This document shows positions 34,153-43,504 of a stretch of 64,000 nucleotides of DNA, one piece after another. A program made the position numbers and the translations under genes. The notes under the pieces are model-generated. The model saw nothing but the letters and a program-made list of their open reading frames with translations, did no database searches and was not told the origin of the DNA. The stretch's first letter is position 1; each line of letters opens with the position of its first letter. The stretch comes from Planctomycetota bacterium (GTDB taxonomy: Bacteria > Planctomycetota > UBA1135 > GCA-002686595). The stretch is taken from contig JABABA010000002.1 of the NCBI GenBank assembly GCA_014238415.1, forward strand, positions 124,001-188,000, written 5' to 3'.

Positions 34153-34185
34153 TATAATCTAGCCGATATTGAGACGCAGTCTCAA
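34153..34185 (+). promoter_or_regulatory. feoAB promoter -10 with Fur-like palindromic operator
   Basis: A perfect -10 (TATAAT, 34153-34158) is followed 10 bp later by TTGAGACGCAGTCTCAA (34169-34185), a 7-3-7 perfect inverted repeat that shares its outer TTGAGA/TCTCAA with classical Fur boxes. Placed over the predicted transcription start and 14 bp before the feoA ATG, it fits an iron-dependent repressor site. No good -35 is visible. Confidence 0.6.
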
Positions 34186-34199
34186 CTACTCGGATCCAC

Positions 34200-34433
34200 A
34201 TGCCCACCCTCCAGAATCTGCGGCCCGGCCATTCCAGCACCCTCGTTGAAGTACAAGGCCCGCGTACCTTCCGTCGACGCCTGCTTGAGCTAGGCCTCGT
34301 ACCCGGAACGGTGGTGCGCCTACTGCGACATTCGGTTGTACATGATCTTGTCGAAATCGAAGCTCGTGGATCGCGGTTGTCTCTAAGGACCTCCGAAGCC
34401 GAGCAACTCACCGTGTCGGCTCCCGACTCCTAA
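34200..34433 (+). CDS. feoA: ferrous iron transport protein A
   Basis: A 77-aa SH3-like protein of the FeoA family, the small cytoplasmic partner of FeoB. Typical FeoA pattern: LRPGHSSTLVEVQG, then RRRLLELGLVPGTVVRLLRH and LVEIEARGSRLSLRTSEAEQ. Length is normal for single FeoA. feoB follows after 4 nt. The palindrome just upstream suggests iron-responsive control of both genes. Confidence 0.92.
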   Translation: MPTLQNLRPGHSSTLVEVQGPRTFRRRLLELGLVPGTVVRLLRHSVVHDLVEIEARGSRLSLRTSEAEQLTVSAPDS

Positions 34434-34437
34434 GTCC

Positions 34438-36570
34438 ATGGCACCCTCCAAATCCGCGGGCAATCGCATTGTCGTCGCGGGGAACCCCAACGCCGGCAAG
34501 ACCAGCGTCTTCAATCTGCTGACCGGGTTGAACCTGAAAGTTGGCAACTACCCTGGCGTCACAGTCGACCGCCACTCGGGCAGCCTGATTCTGTGTGGGG
34601 AAACGTTAGGCATCGAGGATCTACCAGGCACCTATTCTCTCTCCGCTCGCAGCGCGGAAGAAGAAATCGCAATGCGTGCCCTGGCGGGACATCCACCCTA
34701 CAGGCAGCCAGACCTGGTGTTATTGGTCATCGATGCCACCCAACTGGCACGCAACCTGTACTTGGTGCTTCAAGTACTTGAGCTAGGCATTCCCTGCGTG
34801 TGTTCTTTGAACATGATCGACCAGGTTGAAAAGGCAGGCCAGAACATCGACATAGAAGCCCTGAGCGCGGCATTGGGAGTTCCAGTCGTACCTACAGCTG
34901 CACGTACGGGCCAGGGTTTGGATCAGCTCAAGAGCGCGATCAGCTCGGCAATTGCAGAGAGCCCGATCCCTCCGGTTCCCCCAGCACTGCCCTCCTCGGA
35001 CAGCTCATTGGCCAAAAGCCTCAAACGCATCAGCGCAGGAATCCCCTCTGAATGGCACCGCGGGGATCAACGCCGCAGAGCAGCCCTGGCCCGTTGGGCC
35101 CTGCTCTCAATAGACCCCACAGACGAACTCACCAACCTGCCCAATTCCCTACGCGCAACTGTCGCCCAAGAACGCACCGCACTGCAAGAAGCCGGCGAAG
35201 ACCCGGATCTGCTGCTGATCGGCCCACGCTATGCCTGGATCGACAAGCATGTGAAGAACTTCCTCAGCGACAAGCCGAGCACCACCCTCAAGGAATCCAG
35301 GTCTGAGCGCCTTGACCGAATCTTGCTGCATCCCCTGCTGGGCCTGCCCCTGTTCCTGGTTGTGATGGCCGCCCTCTTCCAGTCCCTCTTTGCCTGGGCG
35401 GATCCGATGATCGGTTTTGTAGAAGGCCTGTTCGGACACTTCACTCGACTTGTTCAAACTCACATGAGTGAGAGCTTTGGGCGCGAGTTCATCACGGAGG
35501 GCCTGATCGCTGGAGTCGGTGCAGTAGTGGCCTTTCTCCCCCAGATCCTCCTTCTGTTCCTCTTCCTGGGGATACTCGAATCCTCCGGCTACATGGCGCG
35601 AGTCGCCTGGCTGATGGATCGACTGATGAGATCCATGGGTCTGACTGGACGCGCCTTTGTGCCCATGCTGTCAGGCTACGCCTGCGCGATCCCCGCCATC
35701 ATGGCCACACGCACCATGGAGCGTAGACGTGACCGACTGAAGACCATGATGGTTGTCCCTCTGATGACCTGCTCAGCGCGACTGCCGGTCTATACCTTGA
35801 TCATTGCCACACTCTTTCCAACCGAGAATTGGTTTGGGTTTTCTACTGCGTCCTTCCTGATGGTGGGCATGTACCTATTCGGCACTGCTATCGCACTGCT
35901 GGCAGCAGCGGCCCTCTCCAAGACAATTCTACAGGGGCCTGCGGTCCCCTTGGTGTTGGAGCTACCCGCCTACCGCAAGCCCGAACCTATACGCATCTTG
36001 CACGAGGCCTGGCTCAAGGGCCGAGCATTCCTGTCGGAAGCTGGCACGATTATCCTGGTTTCAACCATCATCCTGTGGCTCACGCTGTCCTTTCCACAAC
36101 GAGACGCCCAAGTAGACGAAAGCCCTGCGGAAGCTCACGCAATCCAACTGGAAGCCAGCTATGCCGGCCAGATCGGGCGCGCCATCGAGCCCACTCTGGC
36201 ACCCCTTGGGTTCGACTGGCGCATCGGTGTGGGATTAATCGGGGCCTTTGCAGCCCGCGAGGTTTTTGTTTCAACCCTGGGCATCGTGCACGGGGTGGGA
36301 GATAGCGTTGATGAAGAGTCAAGCTCCCTGCGTGACCGCCTACGCGCTGCCAAAAGACCGGATGGCACACCCCTCTACACGCCGCTCGTCGGCCTGTCCT
36401 TGCTGGTCTTCTTTGCGCTTGCCTGTCAATGCCTTTCAACTCTGGCCGTAGTACGACGTGAGACCGCATCATGGCGCTGGCCCACGTTTCTCCTAGCCTA
36501 CATGACCGTACTCTCCTGGGTAGCCAGCGCGATAGTCTATCAGGGTGGCTTGTTGCTCGGATTCAGTTAG
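34438..36570 (+). CDS. feoB: ferrous iron transporter FeoB
   Basis: The 710-aa Fe(II) permease has a cytoplasmic G-domain with G1 GNPNAGKTS (about 15-23), G2 within PGVTVDRHSG, G3 DLPGTYS and G4 NMID, followed by a helical GDI-like region and a polytopic membrane part. The first Gate motif MLSGYACAIPAIMATR and the second CSARLPVYTLI, both with conserved Cys, are present. The C-terminus ends with paired helices (LLVFFALACQCLSTLAVV, then LLAYMTVLSWVASAIVY). It forms an operon with feoA. Its last 8 nt overlap the end of the convergent dsbD gene. Confidence 0.95.
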   Translation: MAPSKSAGNRIVVAGNPNAGKTSVFNLLTGLNLKVGNYPGVTVDRHSGSLILCGETLGIEDLPGTYSLSARSAEEEIAMRALAGHPPYRQPDLVLLVIDATQLARNLYLVLQVLELGIPCVCSLNMIDQVEKAGQNIDIEALSAALGVPVVPTAARTGQGLDQLKSAISSAIAESPIPPVPPALPSSDSSLAKSLKRISAGIPSEWHRGDQRRRAALARWALLSIDPTDELTNLPNSLRATVAQERTALQEAGEDPDLLLIGPRYAWIDKHVKNFLSDKPSTTLKESRSERLDRILLHPLLGLPLFLVVMAALFQSLFAWADPMIGFVEGLFGHFTRLVQTHMSESFGREFITEGLIAGVGAVVAFLPQILLLFLFLGILESSGYMARVAWLMDRLMRSMGLTGRAFVPMLSGYACAIPAIMATRTMERRRDRLKTMMVVPLMTCSARLPVYTLIIATLFPTENWFGFSTASFLMVGMYLFGTAIALLAAAALSKTILQGPAVPLVLELPAYRKPEPIRILHEAWLKGRAFLSEAGTIILVSTIILWLTLSFPQRDAQVDESPAEAHAIQLEASYAGQIGRAIEPTLAPLGFDWRIGVGLIGAFAAREVFVSTLGIVHGVGDSVDEESSSLRDRLRAAKRPDGTPLYTPLVGLSLLVFFALACQCLSTLAVVRRETASWRWPTFLLAYMTVLSWVASAIVYQGGLLLGFS

Positions 36571-38959
36571 CAGAGGCAAGGAACTCTGCAAAATCCCCGG
36601 CGAAGGCCAAACCCTCGTGTATCTTGAGCACCTCGCGGCTTTCAGGATCCATGATCACGAAAATTGGCAGAGCCAGACTGTTCGCCAGTTCCAGCTGCAG
36701 AGCCTTATTCGCTTTAGCATTGGACCCCAAGTCGCAATGCAAACGCACCTCAACAAAATTCTCTTTTAGGATTCCGGCGACCGCCGGAGCCGGGAGGATC
36801 TTGCCCTCCATTACACGGCAATTTACTCAGTTGAAGCCGGTGAAATTGATCAAGAGCAACTTGTCCTGAGCTGTTGCTTTGACCAAGGCACCCTCGTAAT
36901 CATCCGTCAACAAATCCCAGGCCGCACCAGCGGTGTGCCCCTCACCGTCAAGCGAAGCTGAGCGAACGGGAGCGGTTGAGTAAGGCGGCGCAAACGCGGT
37001 GAGGAATGGATCCATCTGGAAGCCAAAGGTCAAGAAACCGCAATAGACCGCAAATAGGAAAGTAACAATACCCCCCACCATGCGACCCGGAGAGACGGCG
37101 CCATCCTCCTCTCCCTTCAGGTTGATCTTGCCGAAGAGGTACATGGCCGCAACCATGAATATGCCCGCCCAGAGAATCAGGAAAACCTCTTTGGAAAGGA
37201 AACCCCACTCCCAAGCCAAATCAGCCACAGAAAGGAACTTGAGGCTGGCAGCCAATTCCACAAACCCCAAGAAGACCTTCAGCGTGTTCATCCAAGCGCC
37301 TGCGTTTGGCATTTTTTGAGCCCGACTGGGGAACAGGCTCAAGAACACAAAAGGTGTTGCCATTGTCAGCCCAAAGACACCCATTCCCATCACTATGCGC
37401 AACAGGCCTTGCTCGCCTCCACGTGCTAGAAGGGTGCCCACAAATGGCGCAGTGCAGGTAAACGAAGTGACCACCAAAGTCAGTCCCATCATGAAGACCC
37501 CCACCAAACCACTGGTGGCGCTGGCCTGGCCTGCGACGCGCATCATGAACTGGGGTGGCTGCAGATTGATCCAACCAAACAGCACCAAGGCGAAGAACAC
37601 GAACATTGCGGCGATCAACAGATTGAAAACCGGGTGGTTGGCGAACTCTTGAATCGGCGCCCCAACCACAACGCCTATGGCGATGAAGACAAAGATGATG
37701 CCTGCTCCATAAGCCAAAGCCAAAGAGAGCACCTTCCCGTCCCGCGCAATGGCCTGCTTGGTAAAGAACGAGATTGTGATTGGGATCATCGGGTAGGTAC
37801 AGGGCATAAGGAGTGTGACCAGACCCCAGAAGAACGCCTCCAATAGGAAGGATCCCAATGACTTCTCCTTGTCTACGGGCTCCGGCTCGGAATCCTGACT
37901 ACCTGTCTGGCCAATATTCGAGCTCTCTGTTCCAGTCGCCACATCTGCCGTACCCTTCGCAATCGCCGCAACTTTCGCCCGAGGAGCCTCTTTGGTCTGG
38001 AAGTAATCCAGGCAAGAGTCCTCATCACAGGTTTGTCCGGCAAGAGTCACGCTAAAGGTCCCGGTGGCCGCTGCGTCGGTCACGCGGCCGGGAATCTCGA
38101 TCACAAAGTTCCCATGCTGAGTGGCAACCTGAATGTCATCGAATTCCTCGTTCATGCCGAGCACGAAGCTCGGATTCGGAAATTGCGGCGTTCCCCACTC
38201 TATGCCATCACCTTCGATGGCAACGGTAGTGGGTACACCGATAGCTCCCCCAGGGGCCATGTCTTCTACGGTCGGCCCGTTGTAGAGGTGATACTTGCCA
38301 GAGACGGCTACCTCCAGGCGCAGGATAGCGGACGTTCCATCGTGCTCTACTCTGGGCACGAAATCTGCCAGGCGGCTGGGACTATAAAAGGGGCTCCAAT
38401 CAAATTCTGCGGCTTGAGCCCCGTCATCCCCGTGTCCACCCGAACCATCGCCCTTGGGAGTTTCGTCGTGGTCTTCTACCCCAAGAGGAAAGTTGGCAAA
38501 GACCGCGTCCGACCCAGCTCCCCGGGTGATCATTTTCTCAGAGTAGGGCGTACAAACCTTGTCGTCACAAGTCTGCCCCACGACCTCGACCGTGATCTCC
38601 TCGGGATCACCACCAAGCAATAGGCCCAGCCCATGCACCAGGATCGTGCCTTCGTGCTTTTCGTAGATCTTCTCCAGGAAGGGTTCGAAGCCCACCCCTG
38701 GCTCGGGCATCTGCCAGACCTCCCACTCCACGTCATCGCCCACCCCGCGAAAACTTGTCACGGTCCCGATGAATTCAGGATCGGAAAAAGCATCGTGGTA
38801 GATGTGATACCCCTGATCAATCTCGATGCGAACCACTGCCTGAACCATGTCGCCATCAAGGCGCGTAAAAAGCTCAGCCTGAGCGCGTTGCTGAGCAGGG
38901 GCGGCCGCCACAGCCAGAACCGCCAAGGCAGGCAGGAGAATTGTCTGACGAATGTTCAT
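36563..38959 (-). CDS. dsbD: thiol:disulfide interchange protein DsbD with Sec in the thioredoxin domain (UxxC)
   Basis: The apparent ORF stops at TGA 36829-36827 right after LLLINFTGFN, and an 82-codon ORF begins six codons later. Read through, the junction is NFTGFN-U-VNCRVMEGKIL, exactly the FTGxxCVNCRxME active site of DsbD C-terminal thioredoxin domains with the first Cys as Sec. The full protein is 798 aa from the ATG at 38959 (signal peptide MNIRQTILLPALAVLAVAAA; the overlapping ATG at 38995 adds 12 residues). Order: signal peptide; two tandem nDsbD-type domains, each with its own Cys pair (CDDKVC, CDEDSC); eight-helix DsbD-beta core with MPCTYPMIP and TSFTCTAPF; then the thioredoxin domain with U711 and Cys714. 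A SECIS-like hairpin follows the UGA. It overlaps the upstream CDF gene if 38995 is used. Confidence 0.85.
36789..36819 (-). promoter_or_regulatory. candidate bacterial SECIS element of dsbD
   Basis: Counting from the base after the UGA, nt 8-11 (GCCG) pair with nt 35-38 (CGGC); six bases UGUAAU are unpaired on the 5' side; nt 18-22 (GGAGG) pair with nt 30-34 (CCUCC), closing a GCAAGAU loop. The loop begins with G, and an unpaired U sits directly below the upper stem, as in known SelB-binding bacterial SECIS elements. Distance from the UGA is also in the usual range. Confidence 0.7.
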
Positions 38960-38991
38960 CTGGGTTGTTGACAGGTCAGGATAGTGGGCTT

Positions 38992-39885
38992 TCATGCTCC
39001 TGGGTCATCGGCAGGGTTGACATGCACGGCAACCTCTACGACAGCCTTTTCGAATTTGATAATGTTTTCTTCTACAGCGTGAGCAATTGCATGACCTTGA
39101 CGCACAGTAAATGTCCCGTCTACGCTTATCTCCATATCAACCCGTAGACTGCCACCAAGGGGATGCGCAGCGATCGTACCCACATCGCACACTCCCTGCA
39201 CCGCACGAGCAAGTTCAGTCACACGCCCTCGCAGGCCTGCATCAGAAATTCGATCCGTAAGAGTATCGAAAGAGGTTCTCACGACTTGCTGGCCCATCAT
39301 GAGAACAAAAAAACCAATCAAGACAGTGGCGACTGTCTCAACCCAGTTCAGGCCATAGGCGCTGGAACTAACACCAATTACCACCAACGCGCTGGTCCAA
39401 ACATCCGAGTGGTTATCCGCTGCCAAGGCGGTCAATGAAGGGCTGTCCGTCTCGCGTGCTGCGTGCAGAGTAAGTCGCGTGAGCCAGGCATTGACAACAA
39501 TTGATAGCAAAGCAACAGTCAGTGCAATCCAGACCTCAGATCCCTTATAGGTCACACTCTCTCCGCGCGCCGCATGCCACCATACGCCAATGCCCGTCGC
39601 CACCAACAAGCCGCCCACGACCAAAGCCGCCACCGCCTCCATCTTGCCATGACCATAGTGATGGTCTTCGTCCGCCGGTTTACGCGCCCAACGCCATGAC
39701 AGCCAAGCCAACCCGTTTGTTGCCAGATCACCAAGAGAGTGGTACCCATCTGCCAACAAGGATGGGGATCCAGAAACCAGCCCAGCTAGAATCTTGAGCC
39801 CTGCCAGGCCGGTATTGACCACCACCCCGATCACAAGAACCCGCTCTGTACGGACGGTGGAGGGCTTCTTGTCTATGTCGGACAT
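38992..39885 (-). CDS. cation diffusion facilitator family transporter
   Basis: A 297-aa CDF exporter (ZitB/CzcD/FieF-type), driving Zn(II), Fe(II), Mn(II) or similar out by proton antiport. The metal site residues are in LLADGYHSLGDLATN (TM2) and ADNHSDVWTS (TM5), giving two HxxxD motifs, the arrangement seen in FieF-type and Mn-type CDFs. The DHHYGHGKMEAVAAL loop follows TM2. The C-terminal cytoplasmic domain carries the expected VQGVCDVGTIAAHPLGG and AHAVEENI. The ATG at 39885 is the first that gives a normal N-terminus. It is upstream of dsbD with a 4-nt overlap (if dsbD starts at 38995), an operon of metal export and periplasmic thiol reduction. Confidence 0.9.
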   Translation of the reverse strand: MSDIDKKPSTVRTERVLVIGVVVNTGLAGLKILAGLVSGSPSLLADGYHSLGDLATNGLAWLSWRWARKPADEDHHYGHGKMEAVAALVVGGLLVATGIGVWWHAARGESVTYKGSEVWIALTVALLSIVVNAWLTRLTLHAARETDSPSLTALAADNHSDVWTSALVVIGVSSSAYGLNWVETVATVLIGFFVLMMGQQVVRTSFDTLTDRISDAGLRGRVTELARAVQGVCDVGTIAAHPLGGSLRVDMEISVDGTFTVRQGHAIAHAVEENIIKFEKAVVEVAVHVNPADDPGA

Positions 39886-40001
39886 GACGGAGATTCGGCA
39901 GAGGCAGTGGCTCGCAGGGCCCAGGGGGGCCCCAGGAAAGGGAAGAGGTGCACCTGCCTCTCGCGCTATTGTAGGGTTCAGCTCGGTACCCTGGAGTCCC
40001 C

Positions 40002-40712
40002 ATGAAAGCGACCTTGACCATTCTTGCCCTGCCCCTCTCCCTGTTGCCCCTGTACGGAGCCCTACAGGACGAGCCCAACCCCCAGCAACCGGACCCGAAC
40101 GCGGAAGTAGAAACCAGGGACCTCTTCGGTCGCGTGCGCGCCGGAGCCATGTCGGACCTGCAACTCCGAATCCAAGGATGCTGGCGCCTGATGGATGTAT
40201 CCATGCCCGATACTCCACAAGACGGGGGATCCGCCAACGGCTTCTTGTTGATCAATGCCAACTTCATGTCCATGGAAATCCAAGCCTCCTGGGCCACTCC
40301 GCGGGTCCCGGTGCCGGATGCTTTCCAAACCGGACACAGCGAATACAGTCTCGGGCGCGACGGAGTCATGACCTTGACCTCTCTGATCGGATCCTACCTG
40401 GATAGTTCGGGAGAGGAACTCATCTGGGAACCGGGTGGGATGGAGCGGGAGATCATGGTCAACATGCCCACGATCAACATGCTGACCCTGGAATCATCCC
40501 TTGGTCCCAAGCTGACCTTCGCGCGCAATCTACCCAGCAACAGCGTTCGTTGGTCAATTTTTGGAACCGAAGAAGAGGGTCCTGAACTCGAGCGAGACCC
40601 TCTTGGGCAGCCCACACCCATCGAAGAAGAAGACGAGCCCGAAGCTGAAGAGGTGGAGACGGATATTTTCGGTCGACCAATCAAGCGCGCGCCTGCGGAC
40701 GGAGATCTGTAG
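40002..40712 (+). CDS. exported protein of unknown function with DLFGR/DIFGR motifs
   Basis: A 236-aa protein with a signal peptide (MKATLTILALPLSLLPLYGA) and a Pro/Asn/Gln-rich stretch after it. The core (SDLQLRIQGCWRLMDVSMPD to LTFARNLPSNSVRWSIFG) is beta-rich and recalls small lipocalin-like domains in which the GCWRL strand starts the barrel, but I cannot assign a family. A short motif appears twice: TRDLFGRV after the linker and TDIFGRPIKR at the C-terminus, behind an acidic EEEDEPEAEEVE tail. It diverges from the CDF gene. A strong hairpin terminator follows. Confidence 0.65.
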   Translation: MKATLTILALPLSLLPLYGALQDEPNPQQPDPNAEVETRDLFGRVRAGAMSDLQLRIQGCWRLMDVSMPDTPQDGGSANGFLLINANFMSMEIQASWATPRVPVPDAFQTGHSEYSLGRDGVMTLTSLIGSYLDSSGEELIWEPGGMEREIMVNMPTINMLTLESSLGPKLTFARNLPSNSVRWSIFGTEEEGPELERDPLGQPTPIEEEDEPEAEEVETDIFGRPIKRAPADGDL

Positions 40713-40747
40713 CAGCACTGCTCAACAAGATACGCGCTCCAGAATCA

Positions 40748-40783
40748 ACCGAGCCCCGCCGCAATCAAGCGACGGGGCTCGGT
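40748..40783. terminator. bidirectional hairpin terminator
   Basis: A perfect 11-bp stem (ACCGAGCCCCG facing CGGGGCTCGGT, 14-nt loop) lies between the stop codons of two convergent genes. No long U-tract follows on either strand, so Rho-independent termination may be only partial. Confidence 0.7.
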
Positions 40784-40811
40784 CTATGAATCAGACCCGT
40801 GGGTCAGCGAC

Positions 40812-43328
40812 TCAGCACTGACTGAAACCGCAGCTGTGACACTTCACACAACCCTCCTGAAAGGCCAAAACGTAGGTACAGGAAGGGCACTTCAGCTTGT
40901 AGCCCCCCACATTTTGTGGGGCGCCCTCATACCCACCGGTTTTCTTGAGATGAGAGCGCCCTGTAGCCATAGGGATCTCATCAGAAACCTCGGCTACTTC
41001 GTGGCCACCAAGCAAGAGGCGCCTCAGACCATGAGATTCTTTTGCCGCAAGATAGCGCTGCAGGCCTGTTGCCAGGCCATCTGCCAAAGACATGATTCGG
41101 CCGTCCTTGGTTGGCACAGTCAAACTGGAGCCGATTCCAGAGAACTGACCGATAGCCCGCTCAAGGCTGCCATTACCACGTAGCCAGAGGCTAAGCATGC
41201 GGCAGATCGCCTCTAGATCAGAGTTGGCCACATCACCGCCCTTGCCAAGTTGAGCAAATACTTCGCGTTCAAGACCTGTGGTAGGGTCCACGGTCACCTT
41301 GATATGCATGTTTCCGAAGGGGGTCATCTGACGAACACGCAGACAACTCATTATCTCAGGCAAACGCACCGGAACCAATTCCCTGTACTCATCCTCCTTC
41401 GCCATCGGAGCCTCGCCTTCTGGAGTACTCTCATGATCAGAATTTGCCAATGCCATCGGCTGCATTTCACGGCAACCGTCCCGATACACCGTGACCCCCT
41501 TGACATCCAGATCAATGGCCAGCTCATAGATTGAGCGCACATCATCCGCCGTCGCCTCATGTGGGAAGTTGATCGTCTTGCTGATCGAAGAGTCACAGTT
41601 CTGCTGGAAAGCCGCCTGCATGCGCATGTGCCATTCAGGGGTTATGTCGTGGGCAGTCACGAACACGTCCTGAGCCGCACTCGGAACCTCGTCTACCCCC
41701 TTGAGAGTTCCACTTTCAATCAGATTATCCACCAGCTCGTCACTGTAGTACCCACCCTCTTGAGCAGCATCCCGGAAGACATAGTTGACTTCCTTCATGA
41801 TGGTCGGGTTTCCGTTGGTGTCCTTCATCACCTGACGGTTGAATGCCAAACTGAACATGGGCTCGATGCCTCCGGAACAATCTGCAATAATCGAAATCGT
41901 TCCGGTTGGCGCTACCGTTGTGGTATAGCTGTTCCGGATCTTGACGCCCTGTGCATCCCAGTCAGATCCTTCCCAAGCCGGAAACACGCCACGTTCTTCA
42001 GCTAATACTTCGCTGGCCAGGTGCGACTCTTCATTGAGTACCTTCATGACCTTCTCACCAAAAGCGAGACCCTCTTCAGAGTTGTACGGGATACCTAACT
42101 TGTAGAGCACGTCAGCAAAACCCATGACCCCCAAACCGATTCGGCGGGTGGTCCGCGTCATGTTTTGAATTTGCGGCAAGGGATACTTGTTCACATCGAT
42201 CACGTTGTCCAGGAACCGCGTGCTGGTTTGAATGACCGACTTGTAGACATCCCAATCAAATTTCGCCTCGCTGCCTGCCCCTTCAACCATGAGGCCCAGA
42301 TTGATCGAGCCTAGATTGCAGGAATCCCAAGGGTGCAAGGGTTGCTCACCGCAGGGATTGGTTGCTTCGATCATGCCCACATTCTTGATTGGGTTGCGCG
42401 CATTGATGCGGTCGATAAAGACTACGCCCGGCTCACCGCTACTCCAGGCGTGATCGATAATCTTGTCCCAGATTTCGCCCACTGTCCAATGTTCGCCCAT
42501 GAAGTTGCGTTCTTCATCAAGCTTGCCCAGAGGGAACCATTCCTTGGTGCGAGGATTCTGCACATGATGGATCTGGCCCGAGTCCTGCTTCAGGTCGTCA
42601 ATGAACTTATCAGTCACCGAGACTGAAATGTTGTAGTTGGTCAAGCGCGTGCGATCGTCCTTGAAGGTGATGAAATCCATCACATCAGGGTGATCCACAC
42701 GCAGCATGCCCATATTTGCTCCTCGGCGGAAGGCACCCTGTTGGATTGCCTCTGTTGCCTGAGAGAAGACCTGAATGAAAGAGAGCGGTCCCTCGGTCGT
42801 GCCTCCGGAAGAAGACACCCGGTCTCCTCTTGGGCGCAGGCGGGAGAAGCTGAAACCGGTTCCACCGCCGGCCTTCTGAATCAGCGCGGTGGCTCGCACG
42901 GATTCAAAGATGCCATCAATCGAGTCCTCAACCGGCAGCACAAAACAGGCAGAGAGCATGCCCATCTCACGGCCAGCATTCATCAAGCAGGGGCTATTCG
43001 GCAAGAATATGCGCATCGCCATCAGGTTGTAGAAATCACGCGCTATGGTGACCGTGTGCTCGGGATCATCCTGCACATAGAGCGCTTCGGCGGCGGCAAC
43101 GCAAGTAGCCACGCGCCAGAACAACTGGCGCGGAGTCTCGATCACCTCTCCCGAATCGCCATCACGCCGCAAGTAACGCCTCTCCAAGACCTGAATGCCA
43201 TTGCTGGAAATGTCCGGATCGGGTAAATCCTTAGGCGGATCGATCGATTCCATGACATGGGTCGCCTCCTCCATCATCTGGGTATCGCGGGGAGCAAGAG
43301 TGCTTGGTGCTGGTGCGTAAGGATTCAC
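40812..43328 (-). CDS. nrdJ: adenosylcobalamin-dependent (class II) ribonucleoside-diphosphate reductase
   Basis: An 838-aa vitamin B12-dependent reductase that makes deoxyribonucleotides with or without oxygen. The redox Cys of the first half is in LSACFVLPVEDSIDGIFES; the radical site is NPCGEQPL with catalytic Cys and Glu, and the partner Cys is in CNLGSINL. QKAGGGTGFSFSRLRPRGD is also typical. The C-terminus (LKCPSCTYVLAFQEG, then CVKCHSCGFSQC) is the zinc-ribbon that shuttles electrons in this subclass. The start is GTG at 43328; a second option is the ATG at 43277. No cobalamin riboswitch or NrdR box was found in the 176 bp upstream. Confidence 0.95.
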   Translation of the reverse strand: MNPYAPAPSTLAPRDTQMMEEATHVMESIDPPKDLPDPDISSNGIQVLERRYLRRDGDSGEVIETPRQLFWRVATCVAAAEALYVQDDPEHTVTIARDFYNLMAMRIFLPNSPCLMNAGREMGMLSACFVLPVEDSIDGIFESVRATALIQKAGGGTGFSFSRLRPRGDRVSSSGGTTEGPLSFIQVFSQATEAIQQGAFRRGANMGMLRVDHPDVMDFITFKDDRTRLTNYNISVSVTDKFIDDLKQDSGQIHHVQNPRTKEWFPLGKLDEERNFMGEHWTVGEIWDKIIDHAWSSGEPGVVFIDRINARNPIKNVGMIEATNPCGEQPLHPWDSCNLGSINLGLMVEGAGSEAKFDWDVYKSVIQTSTRFLDNVIDVNKYPLPQIQNMTRTTRRIGLGVMGFADVLYKLGIPYNSEEGLAFGEKVMKVLNEESHLASEVLAEERGVFPAWEGSDWDAQGVKIRNSYTTTVAPTGTISIIADCSGGIEPMFSLAFNRQVMKDTNGNPTIMKEVNYVFRDAAQEGGYYSDELVDNLIESGTLKGVDEVPSAAQDVFVTAHDITPEWHMRMQAAFQQNCDSSISKTINFPHEATADDVRSIYELAIDLDVKGVTVYRDGCREMQPMALANSDHESTPEGEAPMAKEDEYRELVPVRLPEIMSCLRVRQMTPFGNMHIKVTVDPTTGLEREVFAQLGKGGDVANSDLEAICRMLSLWLRGNGSLERAIGQFSGIGSSLTVPTKDGRIMSLADGLATGLQRYLAAKESHGLRRLLLGGHEVAEVSDEIPMATGRSHLKKTGGYEGAPQNVGGYKLKCPSCTYVLAFQEGCVKCHSCGFSQC

Positions 43329-43504
43329 AAGGATCTCGATTTTGAAAGGTTGTCAGAAAGGAGGTGGCAGAAATGCCTGCAGCAACGAATATCCCCCTAC
43401 AGCCTGATCGGCTAGAGGGCCCTGCCGCCGGCCTTGATTCTGGTCATCCGGCCCGCCCGGTGCAACAGGCTCTTGAACGATCCTGAGCCAGACACCAGTC
43501 CGGT

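Noticed and set aside
43373-43486. 37-codon plus-strand ORF with a perfect AAAGGAGGTG Shine-Dalgarno (43357-43366) upstream of nrdJ
   Set aside because: Codon use is not like the genes around it and the peptide is Pro/Ala-rich without family resemblance. The SD-like string may be chance; it would need conservation to be believed.
43329-43504. Cobalamin riboswitch or NrdR box upstream of the B12-dependent ribonucleotide reductase
   Set aside because: No B12-box sequence, no long paired leader and no NrdR-type palindrome could be found in the 176 bp.
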